Below, one piece after another: positions 53,479-62,961 of a DNA stretch of 64,000 nt. Every line of letters starts with the position of its first letter. Positions within the stretch are counted from its first letter, which is position 1. Below the pieces are notes generated by a model. The model was not told the origin of the DNA, did no database searches, and saw only the letters and a program-made list of their open reading frames with translations. Origin of the DNA: Trichocoleus desertorum NBK24. Its GTDB lineage: Bacteria; Cyanobacteriota; Cyanobacteriia; FACHB-46. A program made the position numbers and the translations under genes. The stretch lies in NCBI RefSeq assembly GCF_030409055.1, contig NZ_CP116619.1, forward strand, positions 3,759,628 to 3,823,627, written 5' to 3'.

Positions 53479-53984
53479 TAGGAAGAGGGCAGACGGTTAT
53501 CTTGCAGACTGTTCACATGACGATTGTACAAAGACAGTAATTTTTGATTTTCAGCGTCTTGAGCGTTAATCCTTTGATTTAGCTCCCGAATGCGGCGGGA
53601 CAACAACCGAATAATGTTGAGGGCGATGCCAGGAGTCTCATCAATGGCGTCGTAGAGCTGCTGCTGCGTAAGCACCAAGCACTCACAGGTCTCCAGAGTT
53701 GTGACTGACGCTGAACGTGGCTCTGCATCAAACAAAGACATTTCCCCAAAGCAAGCACCTTTTTCTAACTGCGCCAAATCCTGATTGCTGAGATGCACCC
53801 GGACTCGACCAGACACCACAATGTAAAGCGATCGCCCCTCCTGCCCCTCTTTAAAGATGGTGTGCTTTGTTGGAAAAGAAAGCTCATCCATAATGGAGGC
53901 TAATCTAACGAGGAAATCGTCCCGTAGTTCCTTAAAGATAGGCACTCCTCGAACAAAAAGCAGGCGATCGACGCTGGTTAACAT
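53475..53984 (-). CDS. Cyclic-nucleotide-binding domain protein
   Basis: A 169-residue protein with one cNMP-binding (CRP-like) domain at about 15-135: FKEGQEGRSLYIVVSGRVRV and the phosphate cassette GACFGEMSLFDAEPRSASV. There is no DNA-binding domain. The C terminus is a helix with coiled-coil character (RRIRELNQRINAQDAENQ). It lies 123 bp after the transporter-like gene on the same strand. This link is suggestive because similar CNB modules are fused to such transporters in other cyanobacteria. Confidence 0.88.
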   Translation of the reverse strand: MLTSVDRLLFVRGVPIFKELRDDFLVRLASIMDELSFPTKHTIFKEGQEGRSLYIVVSGRVRVHLSNQDLAQLEKGACFGEMSLFDAEPRSASVTTLETCECLVLTQQQLYDAIDETPGIALNIIRLLSRRIRELNQRINAQDAENQKLLSLYNRHVNSLQDNRLPSSY

Positions 53985-54107
53985 AAAGTTTAGGGTACGG
54001 ATGAGTTCACATCAGGCTTCAGTTGAAATAGAAATTTAGTGGGAAAACAGAGGGCTAAAAGACGGCTGTAAACGTTGTAATTGCCTTGAGTTTAGATAGG
54101 TAGAAGG

Positions 54108-57100
54108 TTAAATAGTCTCAAACCCCGCTATATCCGAAAAGTTTGTAGGCTGCTCCGGTGGTTTGGAGCCGTTGGGTTGCGCTTTAGGAGTCGCTAAGCC
54201 CAATTCTGCCATCATCTGCTGAACTTGAGCAGCTACCAGTCGATCTGGATCGTTAGTAAGCTTGGGCAAAAGCTCTTTGAGGGATCTAGGAGATGCAACC
54301 TGCAAATAAGTCAGGACGGCCTCCCGGACATATCCTGTGGGGTAGCGCAAACAAGCTAGAATTTGCTCGGATGTGAGACTCCAGCGAGCCTGACGCGCTA
54401 AATGAAAACAGCAGGCTAAAGGCCAGTCGGGTAGAAAATAGCGCAAATCTAACAAGTAGCGCAGGCGATCGCTAGCACTCATCGGTTCATAAACCACCAT
54501 ACCCGAAAGGCTTTGCAGCTTATCCAATTCGGGGCGGCGATCGAGCACACTCAACAAAGCGCGTTTATTGGCAATATCCAAAGTATTGTCCAAAATCTCC
54601 AAGCCCTGAGCCACACTAGAAGGCGAGGCGGATTGCAGGTTGAGTGCTGCTGCCTGAATCGCTTCTAAGGGATACAACACCTTCATCAACAAAAATATGC
54701 GTTCCACTGCATCGGTATGCACATCTTCTAATGCCCGACGTAGTAAAGCTGCCTCTCCGCCTAAAATCTGCTCAGAATTGAGATCGACTAAGGCAGCGTA
54801 GAGCTGTCCAATAAACAAAATTTCTTGATCAATCAGGGTTTCTACCCCACTCCGTCCCAAGCGATCGGAGATGGCATCAATCCCTTGCTCATGGGGAATT
54901 TTTAACAAAATTCTGAGAACGTTACGTCGGGTGGCTCCCCAAGCGGTCATCAAATGGGCTACCAGCACGTCTAGAGCCTTGTGGGTGCCAATCTGACCGA
55001 TCGCACTCCAAGCCTGCATACGGACTAAGTCTGGTTTATGGCTATCCTCGGCTAAATCCACTAGCAAAGGAATTGCTTCATCCTCAAGCCTAACTAGGGC
55101 TCGCATGGCTGCTTCACGAGTCGATTTGTAGTGCAAGCCCCGTAATAGCGAAGGATAGTACTCATCTAAATGGGTGGCCGCGATCGCCTCCAGCAAAGCG
55201 CAACGGACTCGCAAAGATTCATCTTGCAGCAAGTTGGGGATGTAAAGCCGCAACGCTTGGAGATAAACCGCCTCACCCAAAGCGCGACACCCCATCACCC
55301 GTTCGCGTTCTTTTTTGTGAGTCAGCATTTGCCGCAGCGTATTGGTAGCCTCCGCTTTCTGCCGAGGAGTGCCTCGCCGCAACATGAGAGATGCCGCCGT
55401 ACCTCGCACCACCGGATCAACTTCTGGGCGCAAATAAGGCCGCAATTGCCGAATATCAGGTTCTCGTTCTGTGAGCCAGATGTAGCGCAACGCTACTGCC
55501 AGCACTTCGGGGAACAAAGGTTGCTCAATTAAAGCTCTAATCTGACTGAGATAGGCTTCATTGGGATACACCAACATGGCCTCTAAGCCCTGACGCTGCA
55601 AGGCAGGCGGCAAATTTGCGATCAGGGGAGCTAGCGCATCACCCACATTCTGCGGATCAATCTGGCTCAGTAACTCAATACAAGAGCGCTTATCTGCTTC
55701 TGTGCCAGGGCGATTGAGTGTTTCAATGACAGCTCGCTTCAGCTCCCGCAAATCTACATCAGAAATGCTGAGTTGCCCTCGCTCTGCTCCCACCACCAGT
55801 AGCCCTACATAGCGGCTACGCAGCAGCCAAACCGTGAATAGCCAAATGGCTGCCAGAATAATAATTTGGGCCAGAAAGATCCAATCTCGTAACTGGATGG
55901 CAAGATCCGTATTTTTGTAAAACCAGATAATCCCTAAAATACTCAGTCCAGTTAGGCCCGTCGCGATCGGTTCCGCGACCCCTCGCACCAGAGACTGTAG
56001 ACCGCTGCGGACGCTCTCCGGTAAGGCTTGAAAGAGGACAGGCCCGGTACTGGTGAATAAGGTGTAGTGCAGCAACTCATCTAAAAACTTCAGGATCACT
56101 AAGCCTACAAAGAGGGGCACCAGACCCGTCATGGAAAAAGAGCCTAAAACAATAATGGCGATCGGTAAGACCATGGCCGCAGTAAACACCCCAATCCGCT
56201 CAATCACGCGGCTAGAGGCAAACCACTGCGTTGCCAATTCAAAAACGCCTAGCACTCCGTTAAAGAGGCCTAAAAAGCTAGCAATGCCACCAACCAATCC
56301 CTGCGCTGATAAATTTTGGTTTTCTAGCTGACTGAGGAATTGGAAATCCACAAGCAGAAATAGCACCTGCGCCATCATAAAGAAGGCGAATAGCAAAACT
56401 ACATATCGCCGCAACGGTCCTTTTAGCCGACGAGCTGTAAGTTGGTCAGGATGAGCTTCCTCTAAGCGTCTGCGGGGAGCCTCTGGAAAAAACTGATTGT
56501 AAGTTTGGCTCAAGTAGAATAAGACACCTGCTCCGATCGCCATAACCAAACAGGCAATCAAGATTACATCTGCGACTTTGATAAAAGACAGGAGAAATGG
56601 CAACGAGAAACCACTAATGACATCCGCCACCAAAACTCCACTACTAATGAGTGGAAATGTTCGTTTAATTTCACGAATATTAAAAAGCTGGTTGGCCGTA
56701 ATTGAGGTGTTGAGATCGTTAAGGACGTAAATCGCCTCTAGCCAGAGCCGCATCAACAAAACTGTCAGACTGAGAACGGTAATGCTGCCAATTGTTGCTC
56801 CATCCTCAACATTGAGACCGAAGCGAAATAAGAGTAAGGGAACTGCCATTAATAAAGCAGTTAAAACAATGACGCGACGTAGCGGTAGGATGCGCTGCAT
56901 CCAGGAATAAAGAAAGCCTAGTCCTGAACCAATCCCGGCGCTGGCAATATAAATCCAAGGTAGCTTATCGGCTCCGTACTCTTTCAAGAATAAAGCGACT
57001 GTACTTGCTTCTAACCAGAGCAACCCTATAGAGGTTGTGGTGTAAAAAGCAAACATCAACATCGTACGCTCGCTCTCTTCTGGGCGGAGATTGACCCATC

Positions 57101-57155
57101 GCAGTAGCTTTTGGCCAAGGCTATTTTTAGCAAGCCACCGATTTTTTAGCGTCAT
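54108..57155 (-). CDS. ATP/ADP-translocase-like membrane protein with HEAT repeats
   Basis: A 1015-residue protein. The first ~460 residues have about 12 transmembrane helices and resemble the nucleotide (NTT/TLC-type) carriers of plastids and intracellular bacteria. The following ~530 residues are HEAT-type helical repeats (VRMQAWSAIGQIG, REAAMRALVRLED). In free-living cyanobacteria the substrate of this group is not known. It may be a sensor or scaffold rather than a nucleotide exchanger. The small cNMP-binding gene lies next to it. Confidence 0.8.
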   Translation of the reverse strand: MTLKNRWLAKNSLGQKLLRWVNLRPEESERTMLMFAFYTTTSIGLLWLEASTVALFLKEYGADKLPWIYIASAGIGSGLGFLYSWMQRILPLRRVIVLTALLMAVPLLLFRFGLNVEDGATIGSITVLSLTVLLMRLWLEAIYVLNDLNTSITANQLFNIREIKRTFPLISSGVLVADVISGFSLPFLLSFIKVADVILIACLVMAIGAGVLFYLSQTYNQFFPEAPRRRLEEAHPDQLTARRLKGPLRRYVVLLFAFFMMAQVLFLLVDFQFLSQLENQNLSAQGLVGGIASFLGLFNGVLGVFELATQWFASSRVIERIGVFTAAMVLPIAIIVLGSFSMTGLVPLFVGLVILKFLDELLHYTLFTSTGPVLFQALPESVRSGLQSLVRGVAEPIATGLTGLSILGIIWFYKNTDLAIQLRDWIFLAQIIILAAIWLFTVWLLRSRYVGLLVVGAERGQLSISDVDLRELKRAVIETLNRPGTEADKRSCIELLSQIDPQNVGDALAPLIANLPPALQRQGLEAMLVYPNEAYLSQIRALIEQPLFPEVLAVALRYIWLTEREPDIRQLRPYLRPEVDPVVRGTAASLMLRRGTPRQKAEATNTLRQMLTHKKERERVMGCRALGEAVYLQALRLYIPNLLQDESLRVRCALLEAIAATHLDEYYPSLLRGLHYKSTREAAMRALVRLEDEAIPLLVDLAEDSHKPDLVRMQAWSAIGQIGTHKALDVLVAHLMTAWGATRRNVLRILLKIPHEQGIDAISDRLGRSGVETLIDQEILFIGQLYAALVDLNSEQILGGEAALLRRALEDVHTDAVERIFLLMKVLYPLEAIQAAALNLQSASPSSVAQGLEILDNTLDIANKRALLSVLDRRPELDKLQSLSGMVVYEPMSASDRLRYLLDLRYFLPDWPLACCFHLARQARWSLTSEQILACLRYPTGYVREAVLTYLQVASPRSLKELLPKLTNDPDRLVAAQVQQMMAELGLATPKAQPNGSKPPEQPTNFSDIAGFETI

Positions 57156-57550
57156 GTAGCGTTGATTTCCTCTATCGCAGCCTGGTTGAGTTGATTCTCA
57201 TCTAAACATGCTTTATTACTCTCGTTGCCCTTAATCTGTTACGGCAAGTTTTGTTTGCCAGGGGCACGGATTGAGATCTTCTGTAAGGTGTGGAACTCAT
57301 TCACGAAGCTTTCATACATGATCCTGATGCAAGATGGGTAAGGGGGTTTGAGAGTAAGAGCATGCTTAGAGATTACACGACTGGAGCCGAGGTCGATGGA
57401 TGACGCTGGCTGACCAGTGTTTTACCAAATTTGAGCAGAACCGCGTTCTCTCTAGGGTGCCCAAATTCAGCTCTATTTTAGAAAGCGAGTGGAATTGAAA
57501 TAGGCACGTTGTTGTGCCTTGAGTTGTACCTTGAAGTGTCATGACATTAA

Positions 57551-57590
57551 AAAACAAGGTTGGCAATAAACCCACCTTGTTCTTTGAATT
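57551..57590. terminator. Hairpin between two minus-strand genes
   Basis: AACAAGGTTGG pairs with CCCACCTTGTT (one mismatch) around AATAAA. TTCTTT follows on the plus strand and an A-run precedes it (T-run on the minus strand). It is placed to end infC transcription (minus strand) about 140 bp past its stop. Confidence 0.7.
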
Positions 57591-57631
57591 TCTTAATAGT
57601 ATTTAGCTTTAGGGGCAGCTGGGGCTACTCA

Positions 57632-57659
57632 ATATGGCATCCGTGATATGGCATCCGTG
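57632..57659. repeat. Perfect 14-bp tandem duplication
   Basis: ATATGGCATCCGTG occurs twice in direct succession at 57632-57645 and 57646-57659, in the spacer downstream of infC. Probably a recent slippage event. Confidence 0.75.
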
Positions 57660-57722
57660 ACTTTGCGATCGCAACTGGCTGACCGTTACGGTCGAAGTGA
57701 TAACGACAAGGATGCTGACTGC

Positions 57723-58271
57723 CTATGCTTTCTTGGGCGCAAGCAACATCATCATATTGCGTCCTTCTTTCTTGGGGAATTGCTGCACTTCAGCAATTTC
57801 TTGCAAATCTTTTGCCATTCGCATCAGCAGGGTTTCAGCCAAGTCGCTATGCTGAATCTCCCGGCCCCGAAACATAATCGTCGCTTTGACCTTGTCTCCT
57901 GCCTTCAGAAAACGCTCAGCTTGGTTAATGCGGACGTTGTAATCGTGTTCTTCAATTTTGTAGCGCATCTTCACTTCCTTTACGTCGGAAGTGTGCTGCT
58001 TCTTTTTAGCTTCTCTAGCTTTTTTCTCTTGTTCAAATTTAAATTTGCCGTAATCCATAATCCGGCAGACCGGAGGATCGGCTTTATCACTAACCAGGAC
58101 CAAATCCAGCTCTTTCTCCTCTGCAATTTGCAGAGCCTCACGAGGGGTAAGGATACCTAGTTGTGCCCCATCAGTATCAATGACCCGAATTTTGGGAAAT
58201 CGAATACGCTCGTTGATTTGGGGTAAATCACGATTTTGTTTTTTTTCGATTAAGGGTGCTCTCGTTGACAA
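57723..58271 (-). CDS. infC: Translation initiation factor IF-3
   Basis: A 182-residue IF-3 that binds the 30S subunit and checks the start codon. N-terminal domain [17 protein letters not shown], linker rich in Lys ([15 protein letters not shown]), C-terminal domain [20 protein letters not shown]. There is no ATG or GTG before the conserved start region. The best start is TTG at 58269-58271, and an ATC eight codons later (ATC GAA AAA) matches the usual N-terminal IEKK. infC of other bacteria uses rare AUU/AUC starts for self-control, which fits. Confidence 0.93.
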   Translation of the reverse strand: MSTRAPLIEKKQNRDLPQINERIRFPKIRVIDTDGAQLGILTPREALQIAEEKELDLVLVSDKADPPVCRIMDYGKFKFEQEKKAREAKKKQHTSDVKEVKMRYKIEEHDYNVRINQAERFLKAGDKVKATIMFRGREIQHSDLAETLLMRMAKDLQEIAEVQQFPKKEGRNMMMLLAPKKA

Positions 58272-58510
58272 CTCGGTTTTGACCTACTGCTAAAGGATAA
58301 TTAGTGAGGGGTGTAAATTACAGATGAGTTCGAGTCCTATCAACCCTTGGCCCAAAGGGGTTTGGTTGAGATACGGCACTTGAGAACTTGATATTTGTTA
58401 TTTTACTCAGTCTGTTTAAATTTCTGTCTAGTTGTTAACTTAATTTCTGAAATAACTACAACTAAGTTTAAGTTTCGCTATCTTAGGAGCCTCACTTCAA
58501 GGGCCTCCCT

Positions 58511-59110
58511 CTAGGGTTGTTGAGCTGGAGGTGGCACTCGATATTGTCGGGCACTGTAATAAAAGAAGCGGTAGTAGTCATCAAACTGCTGACTTGGCGA
58601 TCGCCCTTGCCAGTTGTAGCGAATGTTGCCCTGTTCTAAGACCAGCTTCATTGAACTGATCTCTGGACCAATATCGACCTTGAGTTCACCAGGTAAACCT
58701 TGTTCAGTTGTGAAGTTAGGCTTTAGTGAGGGTACAGTACCCGATTTTGGTTTAGCGATCGGCTTAATTTGATAACCCGCCCAGCCTCGAATCTCCGCTT
58801 GAGAATTTTGAGGGTCGCGAAACGCTTGTCCGTCTTGATTGTCGGGAGGGGGTTCGGCGATCCAATTACTAGGAAAGGGAAACTCAAAGTTGTAGCGAGG
58901 GTTGCGGTAAGTCTGCCAACTGCCTGGGGGGGCTGCGTCAAAGCTTCGACAACTGATCAAGAAAACCAAGCTCATAGCCAGCCCAGCCAATCTTGTTACC
59001 TGAGCAAATCTAGGGCTTGTTTTAGGGTCGTAGGCATTCCTGTGGTCTCTAGGGTCGAAAGTTAGTGAATAACTTGTCTTTGTAAACAGATGTAACAATA
59101 ATGCTGTCAT
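58511..59110 (-). CDS. Probable lipoprotein, PsbP-like fold suspected
   Basis: About 199 residues. A hydrophobic stretch (LAGLAMSLVFLISC) ends in a Cys in a lipobox-like context, followed by a mature part starting RSFDAAPPG. The segment YRNPRYNFEFPFPSNW resembles the opening of PsbP-type domains (Y-x-F-x-P-x-W). The start is unclear: the ATG at 59110 puts about 35 residues before the hydrophobic core; a TTG just before it would make a standard signal. Function unknown. Confidence 0.65.
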   Translation of the reverse strand: MTALLLHLFTKTSYSLTFDPRDHRNAYDPKTSPRFAQVTRLAGLAMSLVFLISCRSFDAAPPGSWQTYRNPRYNFEFPFPSNWIAEPPPDNQDGQAFRDPQNSQAEIRGWAGYQIKPIAKPKSGTVPSLKPNFTTEQGLPGELKVDIGPEISSMKLVLEQGNIRYNWQGRSPSQQFDDYYRFFYYSARQYRVPPPAQQP

Positions 59111-59187
59111 AACGTCTTGCTGTCTTGACAGTACAAATAAGAGTCGATATTCTGACAAATACATACCCGGGTAGAACTGGAAGTTAT

Positions 59188-59541
59188 ATGCAAGATAAGC
59201 AAAAGGTTACGTTGTATCTTTCACCGGAGCTGCATCGAAAGTTGAAAATTCGGGCGGCAGTCGATGCAGAGCCTATGTCAACAATTGTTGAACGAGCTGT
59301 TGTCTTCTACCTAGCTCATCCAGAGTTGGTAGATGAGGTGGAAGCATCCTACGGCCAATCTCATCAGGTTTACAACTGTCCAGAGTGTACTAGCTCGGTT
59401 GTGATCCAAAACGGAGAAATGCTTACTCTTAAGGATCAACCAGGTGTATTGGATGAAGCGGGACAAGCCTTGCCCGTTCAACCAGCCCAAAAGGTTGGCT
59501 CTAATCCTAATCAGCCAGGTGAGGAACTCGTTCCTTGCTAA
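59188..59541 (+). CDS. Ribbon-helix-helix protein
   Basis: A 117-residue protein with an N-terminal ribbon-helix-helix (CopG-like) DNA-binding domain: QKVTLYLSPELHRKLKIRAAVDAEPMSTIVERAVVFYL. The C-terminal 65 residues include YNCPECTSSVV (one CxxC) and a Pro/Gln-rich tail. The ATG at 59188 starts the domain; the frame opens further upstream without similarity. It precedes ycf46 and could regulate it. Confidence 0.82.
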   Translation: MQDKQKVTLYLSPELHRKLKIRAAVDAEPMSTIVERAVVFYLAHPELVDEVEASYGQSHQVYNCPECTSSVVIQNGEMLTLKDQPGVLDEAGQALPVQPAQKVGSNPNQPGEELVPC

Positions 59542-59639
59542 GGCTCTAACCTGTAGGTTAATGCTAGCAAGGGTGCCGCATTAATTTCAGGTCGGGCGAA
59601 TTCGGGTCTAGCAACGTCTGCACCGTCTCTAGTAGGTCG

Positions 59640-61160
59640 ATGGTTATGCAAGAAGAGCTCAATATTTTAATTCAAGCTCAATACCCTCTTATCTATCTAG
59701 TTACCTCTGAAGAGGAGCGGGCTGAGCAGGCAGTTGCTGCAATTGTTCAAGCTAGATCACCCCAACGGCCTCAGCTGTTTATTTGGACAATGACTGAGGG
59801 CATGGTGGGGCACGAGCAGTCCCGTAGCCCAGTTCAAAACAATACTGTTTCTCCAGAAGCAGCGATTGATTGGGCCATTCGACAGCCCTCTGGTGTGTTT
59901 CTGTTCAAGGATCTACACCCTTTCAAAGATTCCCCAGCCGTGACACGGCGACTCCGAGATGCGATCGCCCGATTTAAGGGAACTCAAAAAACTATTATTT
60001 TGATGTCTCCCGTGCAGCAAGTTCCGATCGAGTTAGAAAAGGAAGTTGTAGTACTCGATTTCACCCTGCCAACGATGGCTGAGTTGAATCAAGTGCTATC
60101 CCAACAACTAGACCAACTGCCTCGTAACCGTCGGATTACAACTGAAGCACGAGAAAAACTCCTAAAGGCAGCTCTGGGACTTACCCAAGATGAAGCCGAA
60201 AAAGTTTATCGTAAAGCCTTAGTCACAGCAGGTCGCCTAACAGAGGCAGAAGTAGATATCGTCTTATCGGAAAAGAAGCAGCTCATTCGCCGTAATGGCA
60301 TTCTAGAGTACATCGAAGAAGATGAGACGCTTGATTCTGTCGGCGGTTTGGAAGAACTCAAGCGTTGGCTCAAACAGCGTTCTAACGCTTTCACTGAGCG
60401 AGCCAGAGAATATGGCCTACCTCAGCCTAAAGGGATGCTAATTCTAGGAGTTCCAGGTTGTGGTAAGTCACTGATTGCTAAAACCACTTCCAGGCTTTGG
60501 GGCTTGCCACTGATTCGTCTAGATATGGGACGAGTTTATGATGGCTCAATGGTAGGCCGCTCGGAGGCGAATCTACGTAACGCCTTAAAGACAGCTGAAT
60601 CGATCTCTCCAGCAATTTTATTCATCGATGAGATTGATAAGGCATTTGCGGGCAGTACTGGTTCAGCCGATTCTGACGGTGGTACCTCTAGTCGGATTTT
60701 TGGTTCCTTCTTGACCTGGATGCAGGAGAAGACCTCTCCAGTATTTGTGATGGCAACTGCCAACCGAGTGGAGCGCTTACCAGGAGAGTTCCTCAGGAAA
60801 GGACGTTTCGACGAAATCTTCTTCGTCGATCTGCCGACTAAAGAGGAGCGCAAAGAAATTTTCAGTATTCATTTAAGCAAGCGGCGGCGTGAAATCACTC
60901 GGTTTGATCTAGACCAGCTCGCGACTGTTTGCGAAGGTTTTTCGGGGGCAGAAATTGAACAGGCTTTGATTGCCGCAATGTACGAGGCATTTGCCCAAGA
61001 GCGTGAGTTTACTCAGCTCGACATTATTGCTGCCATCAAGTCAACATTGCCTCTATCCAAAACAATGAATGAGCAGGTGACAGCCCTAAGAGATTGGGCA
61101 AGGCAGCGCGCGCGACCTGCTGCATCTTCCGTCGCAGAGTATCAGCGACTGGAGTTCTAA
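59640..61160 (+). CDS. ycf46: Ycf46-type AAA ATPase
   Basis: A 506-residue AAA+ protein, homologous to the plastid Ycf46 family, which is reported to matter for inorganic-carbon-dependent growth control in cyanobacteria. An N-terminal region (about 1-210) precedes one AAA module: Walker A GVPGCGKS near residue 273, Walker B ILFIDEID near 325, sensor MATANR, and arginine-finger region GRFDE. GTG/ATG choice at the start is uncertain by two codons. ycf35 follows on the same strand. Confidence 0.88.
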   Translation: MVMQEELNILIQAQYPLIYLVTSEEERAEQAVAAIVQARSPQRPQLFIWTMTEGMVGHEQSRSPVQNNTVSPEAAIDWAIRQPSGVFLFKDLHPFKDSPAVTRRLRDAIARFKGTQKTIILMSPVQQVPIELEKEVVVLDFTLPTMAELNQVLSQQLDQLPRNRRITTEAREKLLKAALGLTQDEAEKVYRKALVTAGRLTEAEVDIVLSEKKQLIRRNGILEYIEEDETLDSVGGLEELKRWLKQRSNAFTERAREYGLPQPKGMLILGVPGCGKSLIAKTTSRLWGLPLIRLDMGRVYDGSMVGRSEANLRNALKTAESISPAILFIDEIDKAFAGSTGSADSDGGTSSRIFGSFLTWMQEKTSPVFVMATANRVERLPGEFLRKGRFDEIFFVDLPTKEERKEIFSIHLSKRRREITRFDLDQLATVCEGFSGAEIEQALIAAMYEAFAQEREFTQLDIIAAIKSTLPLSKTMNEQVTALRDWARQRARPAASSVAEYQRLEF

Positions 61161-61305
61161 AAGGCTTTCACTCCTGCTCCCAACAGGAGGAAAGGCTAGC
61201 AAATTATTGCTAGCAGTTTGACAAAATACCGTGCCAGTATCGCGGTAACCTCTCATCAAATCAAACGTTGTCGTTTCTCTCAATCTCTCCAGGAGGAAAT
61301 CCGAA

Positions 61306-61659
61306 ATGTCTCACTTCAGCACTCTACGCACCAAGATCACTGATGCCGAAATCCTGAAAGCTTCTTTACGTGATTTGGGTATCACGGTCAAATCTGAAGC
61401 TGATGTACGTGGCTACAACGGTCAAAGAGTTCGTTCTGACATCGTTGCTGTTCTCGAAGGTGAATACGACCTAGGTTGGTCTCGTAATAGCGATGGTTCT
61501 TTCGACCTCATCGCTGACCTCTGGGGCGTTGCTAAGAAGCACAACCAAACCGAACTCATCAACTCCATTAATCAAAAGTACGCAGTTAATAAGACTCTGG
61601 CAGAAGTTAAGCGGCCTGGTCTGCAAAATGCCAACGTTAAACTAGTTCTGCAAAAGTAA
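61306..61659 (+). CDS. ycf35: Ycf35 / DUF1257 protein
   Basis: A 117-residue protein of the Ycf35 family found in cyanobacteria and red-lineage plastids. It opens MSHFSTLRTKITDAEILKA, as in the family, with an AGGAGG ribosome binding site at about 61291. The function is not established. It lies 145 bp downstream of ycf46 and ends at a strong terminator. Confidence 0.92.
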   Translation: MSHFSTLRTKITDAEILKASLRDLGITVKSEADVRGYNGQRVRSDIVAVLEGEYDLGWSRNSDGSFDLIADLWGVAKKHNQTELINSINQKYAVNKTLAEVKRPGLQNANVKLVLQK

Positions 61660-61683
61660 TTTCTCTGCGCGTTCCCAAGCTTA

Positions 61684-61720
61684 CGGGTTAACCACTAAAA
61701 CGGGTTAACCCGTTTTTTTA
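61684..61720 (+). terminator. Intrinsic terminator of ycf35
   Basis: Two overlapping arms: GGGTTAACC near 61685 and AACGGGTTAACCCGTT ending in TTTTTTT. The second alone forms a perfect palindromic stem followed by a T-run. Confidence 0.85.
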
Positions 61721-61790
61721 TGCCAATCGTGTAGACTGACGGGAGTGACCTCTAAGATAGATACTTCTAGCCCTGTTGCGATCGCCCGCT

Positions 61791-62654
61791 ATGCCCTTGC
61801 CTTCTGCTGAACAAGACCAAAAAATTCGCCAAGTGATTCGTAGTTGCGGTTTGCAAGTAGAACGGATGGCGAAAGAGCAGTTCCAAGTTTCTCAAAAGGG
61901 TCCGGATGACTACGTAACCAATGTCGATCGCGCTTTAGATCGAGAATTGACAGCAGCTTTCTCAACTTTATTTCCTCACGATGGTCTAATTACTGAGGAA
62001 AATTCCCAGTCAAGGCAAGCTTTTGGGGCTGACTACTCGCGGCTTTGGCTGATTGATCCGCTAGACGGCACTGAGGATTTTATTAAAGGCAAAGCAGAGT
62101 TCGCCATTATGGTAGGGCTGTTGCAGGAATACCAGCCGATCGCGGGTTGGGTCTATGCGCCAATGCTGAACCAGATGTATTACGGTGGCTGTGGTTGGGG
62201 CTTATTCCAAGAAAAACCTGGGCAGGAGAGCGAGCGATTAGAGCCTGTAGAGCCACTTCCCCCTGGGCCTGGATTTTGTCCCATGATCATCGGCACTAAA
62301 GACCAAAATAACTTTGGAGAAGCGATCGCTCGGCTAATCCCGGATGTGCAATTTTGCACGCTAGGCAGCTTCGGCCTCAAGGTGATGGAAGTGATTTGTG
62401 GCCGCGCTGGTCTTTATGTTTACTTTAATGGTCGGGTCAAGCTTTGGGATACGACCGGGCCTTTGGCTCTGGCAAAAGCAGCAGGGTTAGTTTGTTGCGA
62501 TCTTGAAGGACAACCGATTCGTTTTACCCCAGACGCACTTGATCCAGAAACGCTGGCCCACAAACAGCCGATTCTGATTGGCTGGCCTGCCTATATGGAG
62601 CCGTTACGTCCCAAACTGCAAGAGGCGATCGGAATGGTACGGCTCCAGCGATAG
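61791..62654 (+). CDS. Inositol monophosphatase family (CysQ-like) phosphatase
   Basis: A 287-residue Mg-dependent phosphatase. Metal-binding signatures: EEN in LITEENSQS near residue 65, WLIDPLDGTEDFIKG near 89-101, and the C-terminal KLWDTTGPLALAKAAG. The substrate may be 3'-phosphoadenosine-5'-phosphate (CysQ) or an inositol/sugar phosphate; sequence alone does not decide. The ATG at 61791 is preferred over an in-frame TTG 15 bp upstream. Confidence 0.88.
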   Translation: MPLPSAEQDQKIRQVIRSCGLQVERMAKEQFQVSQKGPDDYVTNVDRALDRELTAAFSTLFPHDGLITEENSQSRQAFGADYSRLWLIDPLDGTEDFIKGKAEFAIMVGLLQEYQPIAGWVYAPMLNQMYYGGCGWGLFQEKPGQESERLEPVEPLPPGPGFCPMIIGTKDQNNFGEAIARLIPDVQFCTLGSFGLKVMEVICGRAGLYVYFNGRVKLWDTTGPLALAKAAGLVCCDLEGQPIRFTPDALDPETLAHKQPILIGWPAYMEPLRPKLQEAIGMVRLQR

Positions 62655-62691
62655 TTTGTTGGGTTTGGTTAAGAAGGTTGAAACTTCTGTC

Positions 62692-62961
62692 TTAACCTTC
62701 GCCACCCTCTCCACCTTCACCGCCCTCTCCACCAGATTCCGTTGGGGAAGGAGAAACAGTGGTTCCTGCTTCCCCATCCTCTCCGCCTTCGCCACCCTCA
62801 CCACCAGCTTCTGCTGGAGCAGGAGAAACAGTGGTTCCTGCCTCACCCCCAGCTTCTCCGTTCTGTTCAACGGGTTGGTTGGTTTCGTTTTCTGTTCCGC
62901 ATCCGGTTACGGGAGCCATCAAGCCTAGAAGTAGTAGTAGCCCAGCAGACTTTGCACGCAT
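62692..62961 (-). CDS. Small Gly/Glu-rich lipoprotein
   Basis: An 89-residue precursor. The ATG at 62961 gives a signal with a lipobox, MRAKSAGLLLLLGLMAPVTGC, so Cys21 is likely lipidated. The mature part is low complexity: two copies of GEAGTTVSP separated by Gly-Glu-Glu-rich stretches, ending in a run of GGEGGEG. The DNA is correspondingly repetitive. Likely an unstructured, acidic surface protein. It is convergent with the phosphatase gene. Confidence 0.7.
   Translation of the reverse strand: MRAKSAGLLLLLGLMAPVTGCGTENETNQPVEQNGEAGGEAGTTVSPAPAEAGGEGGEGGEDGEAGTTVSPSPTESGGEGGEGGEGGEG

Noticed and set aside
57648-58160. 170-codon plus-strand frame opposite infC
   Set aside because: Long only because it is antisense to the conserved IF-3 gene; Phe/Leu/His-rich and without motifs.
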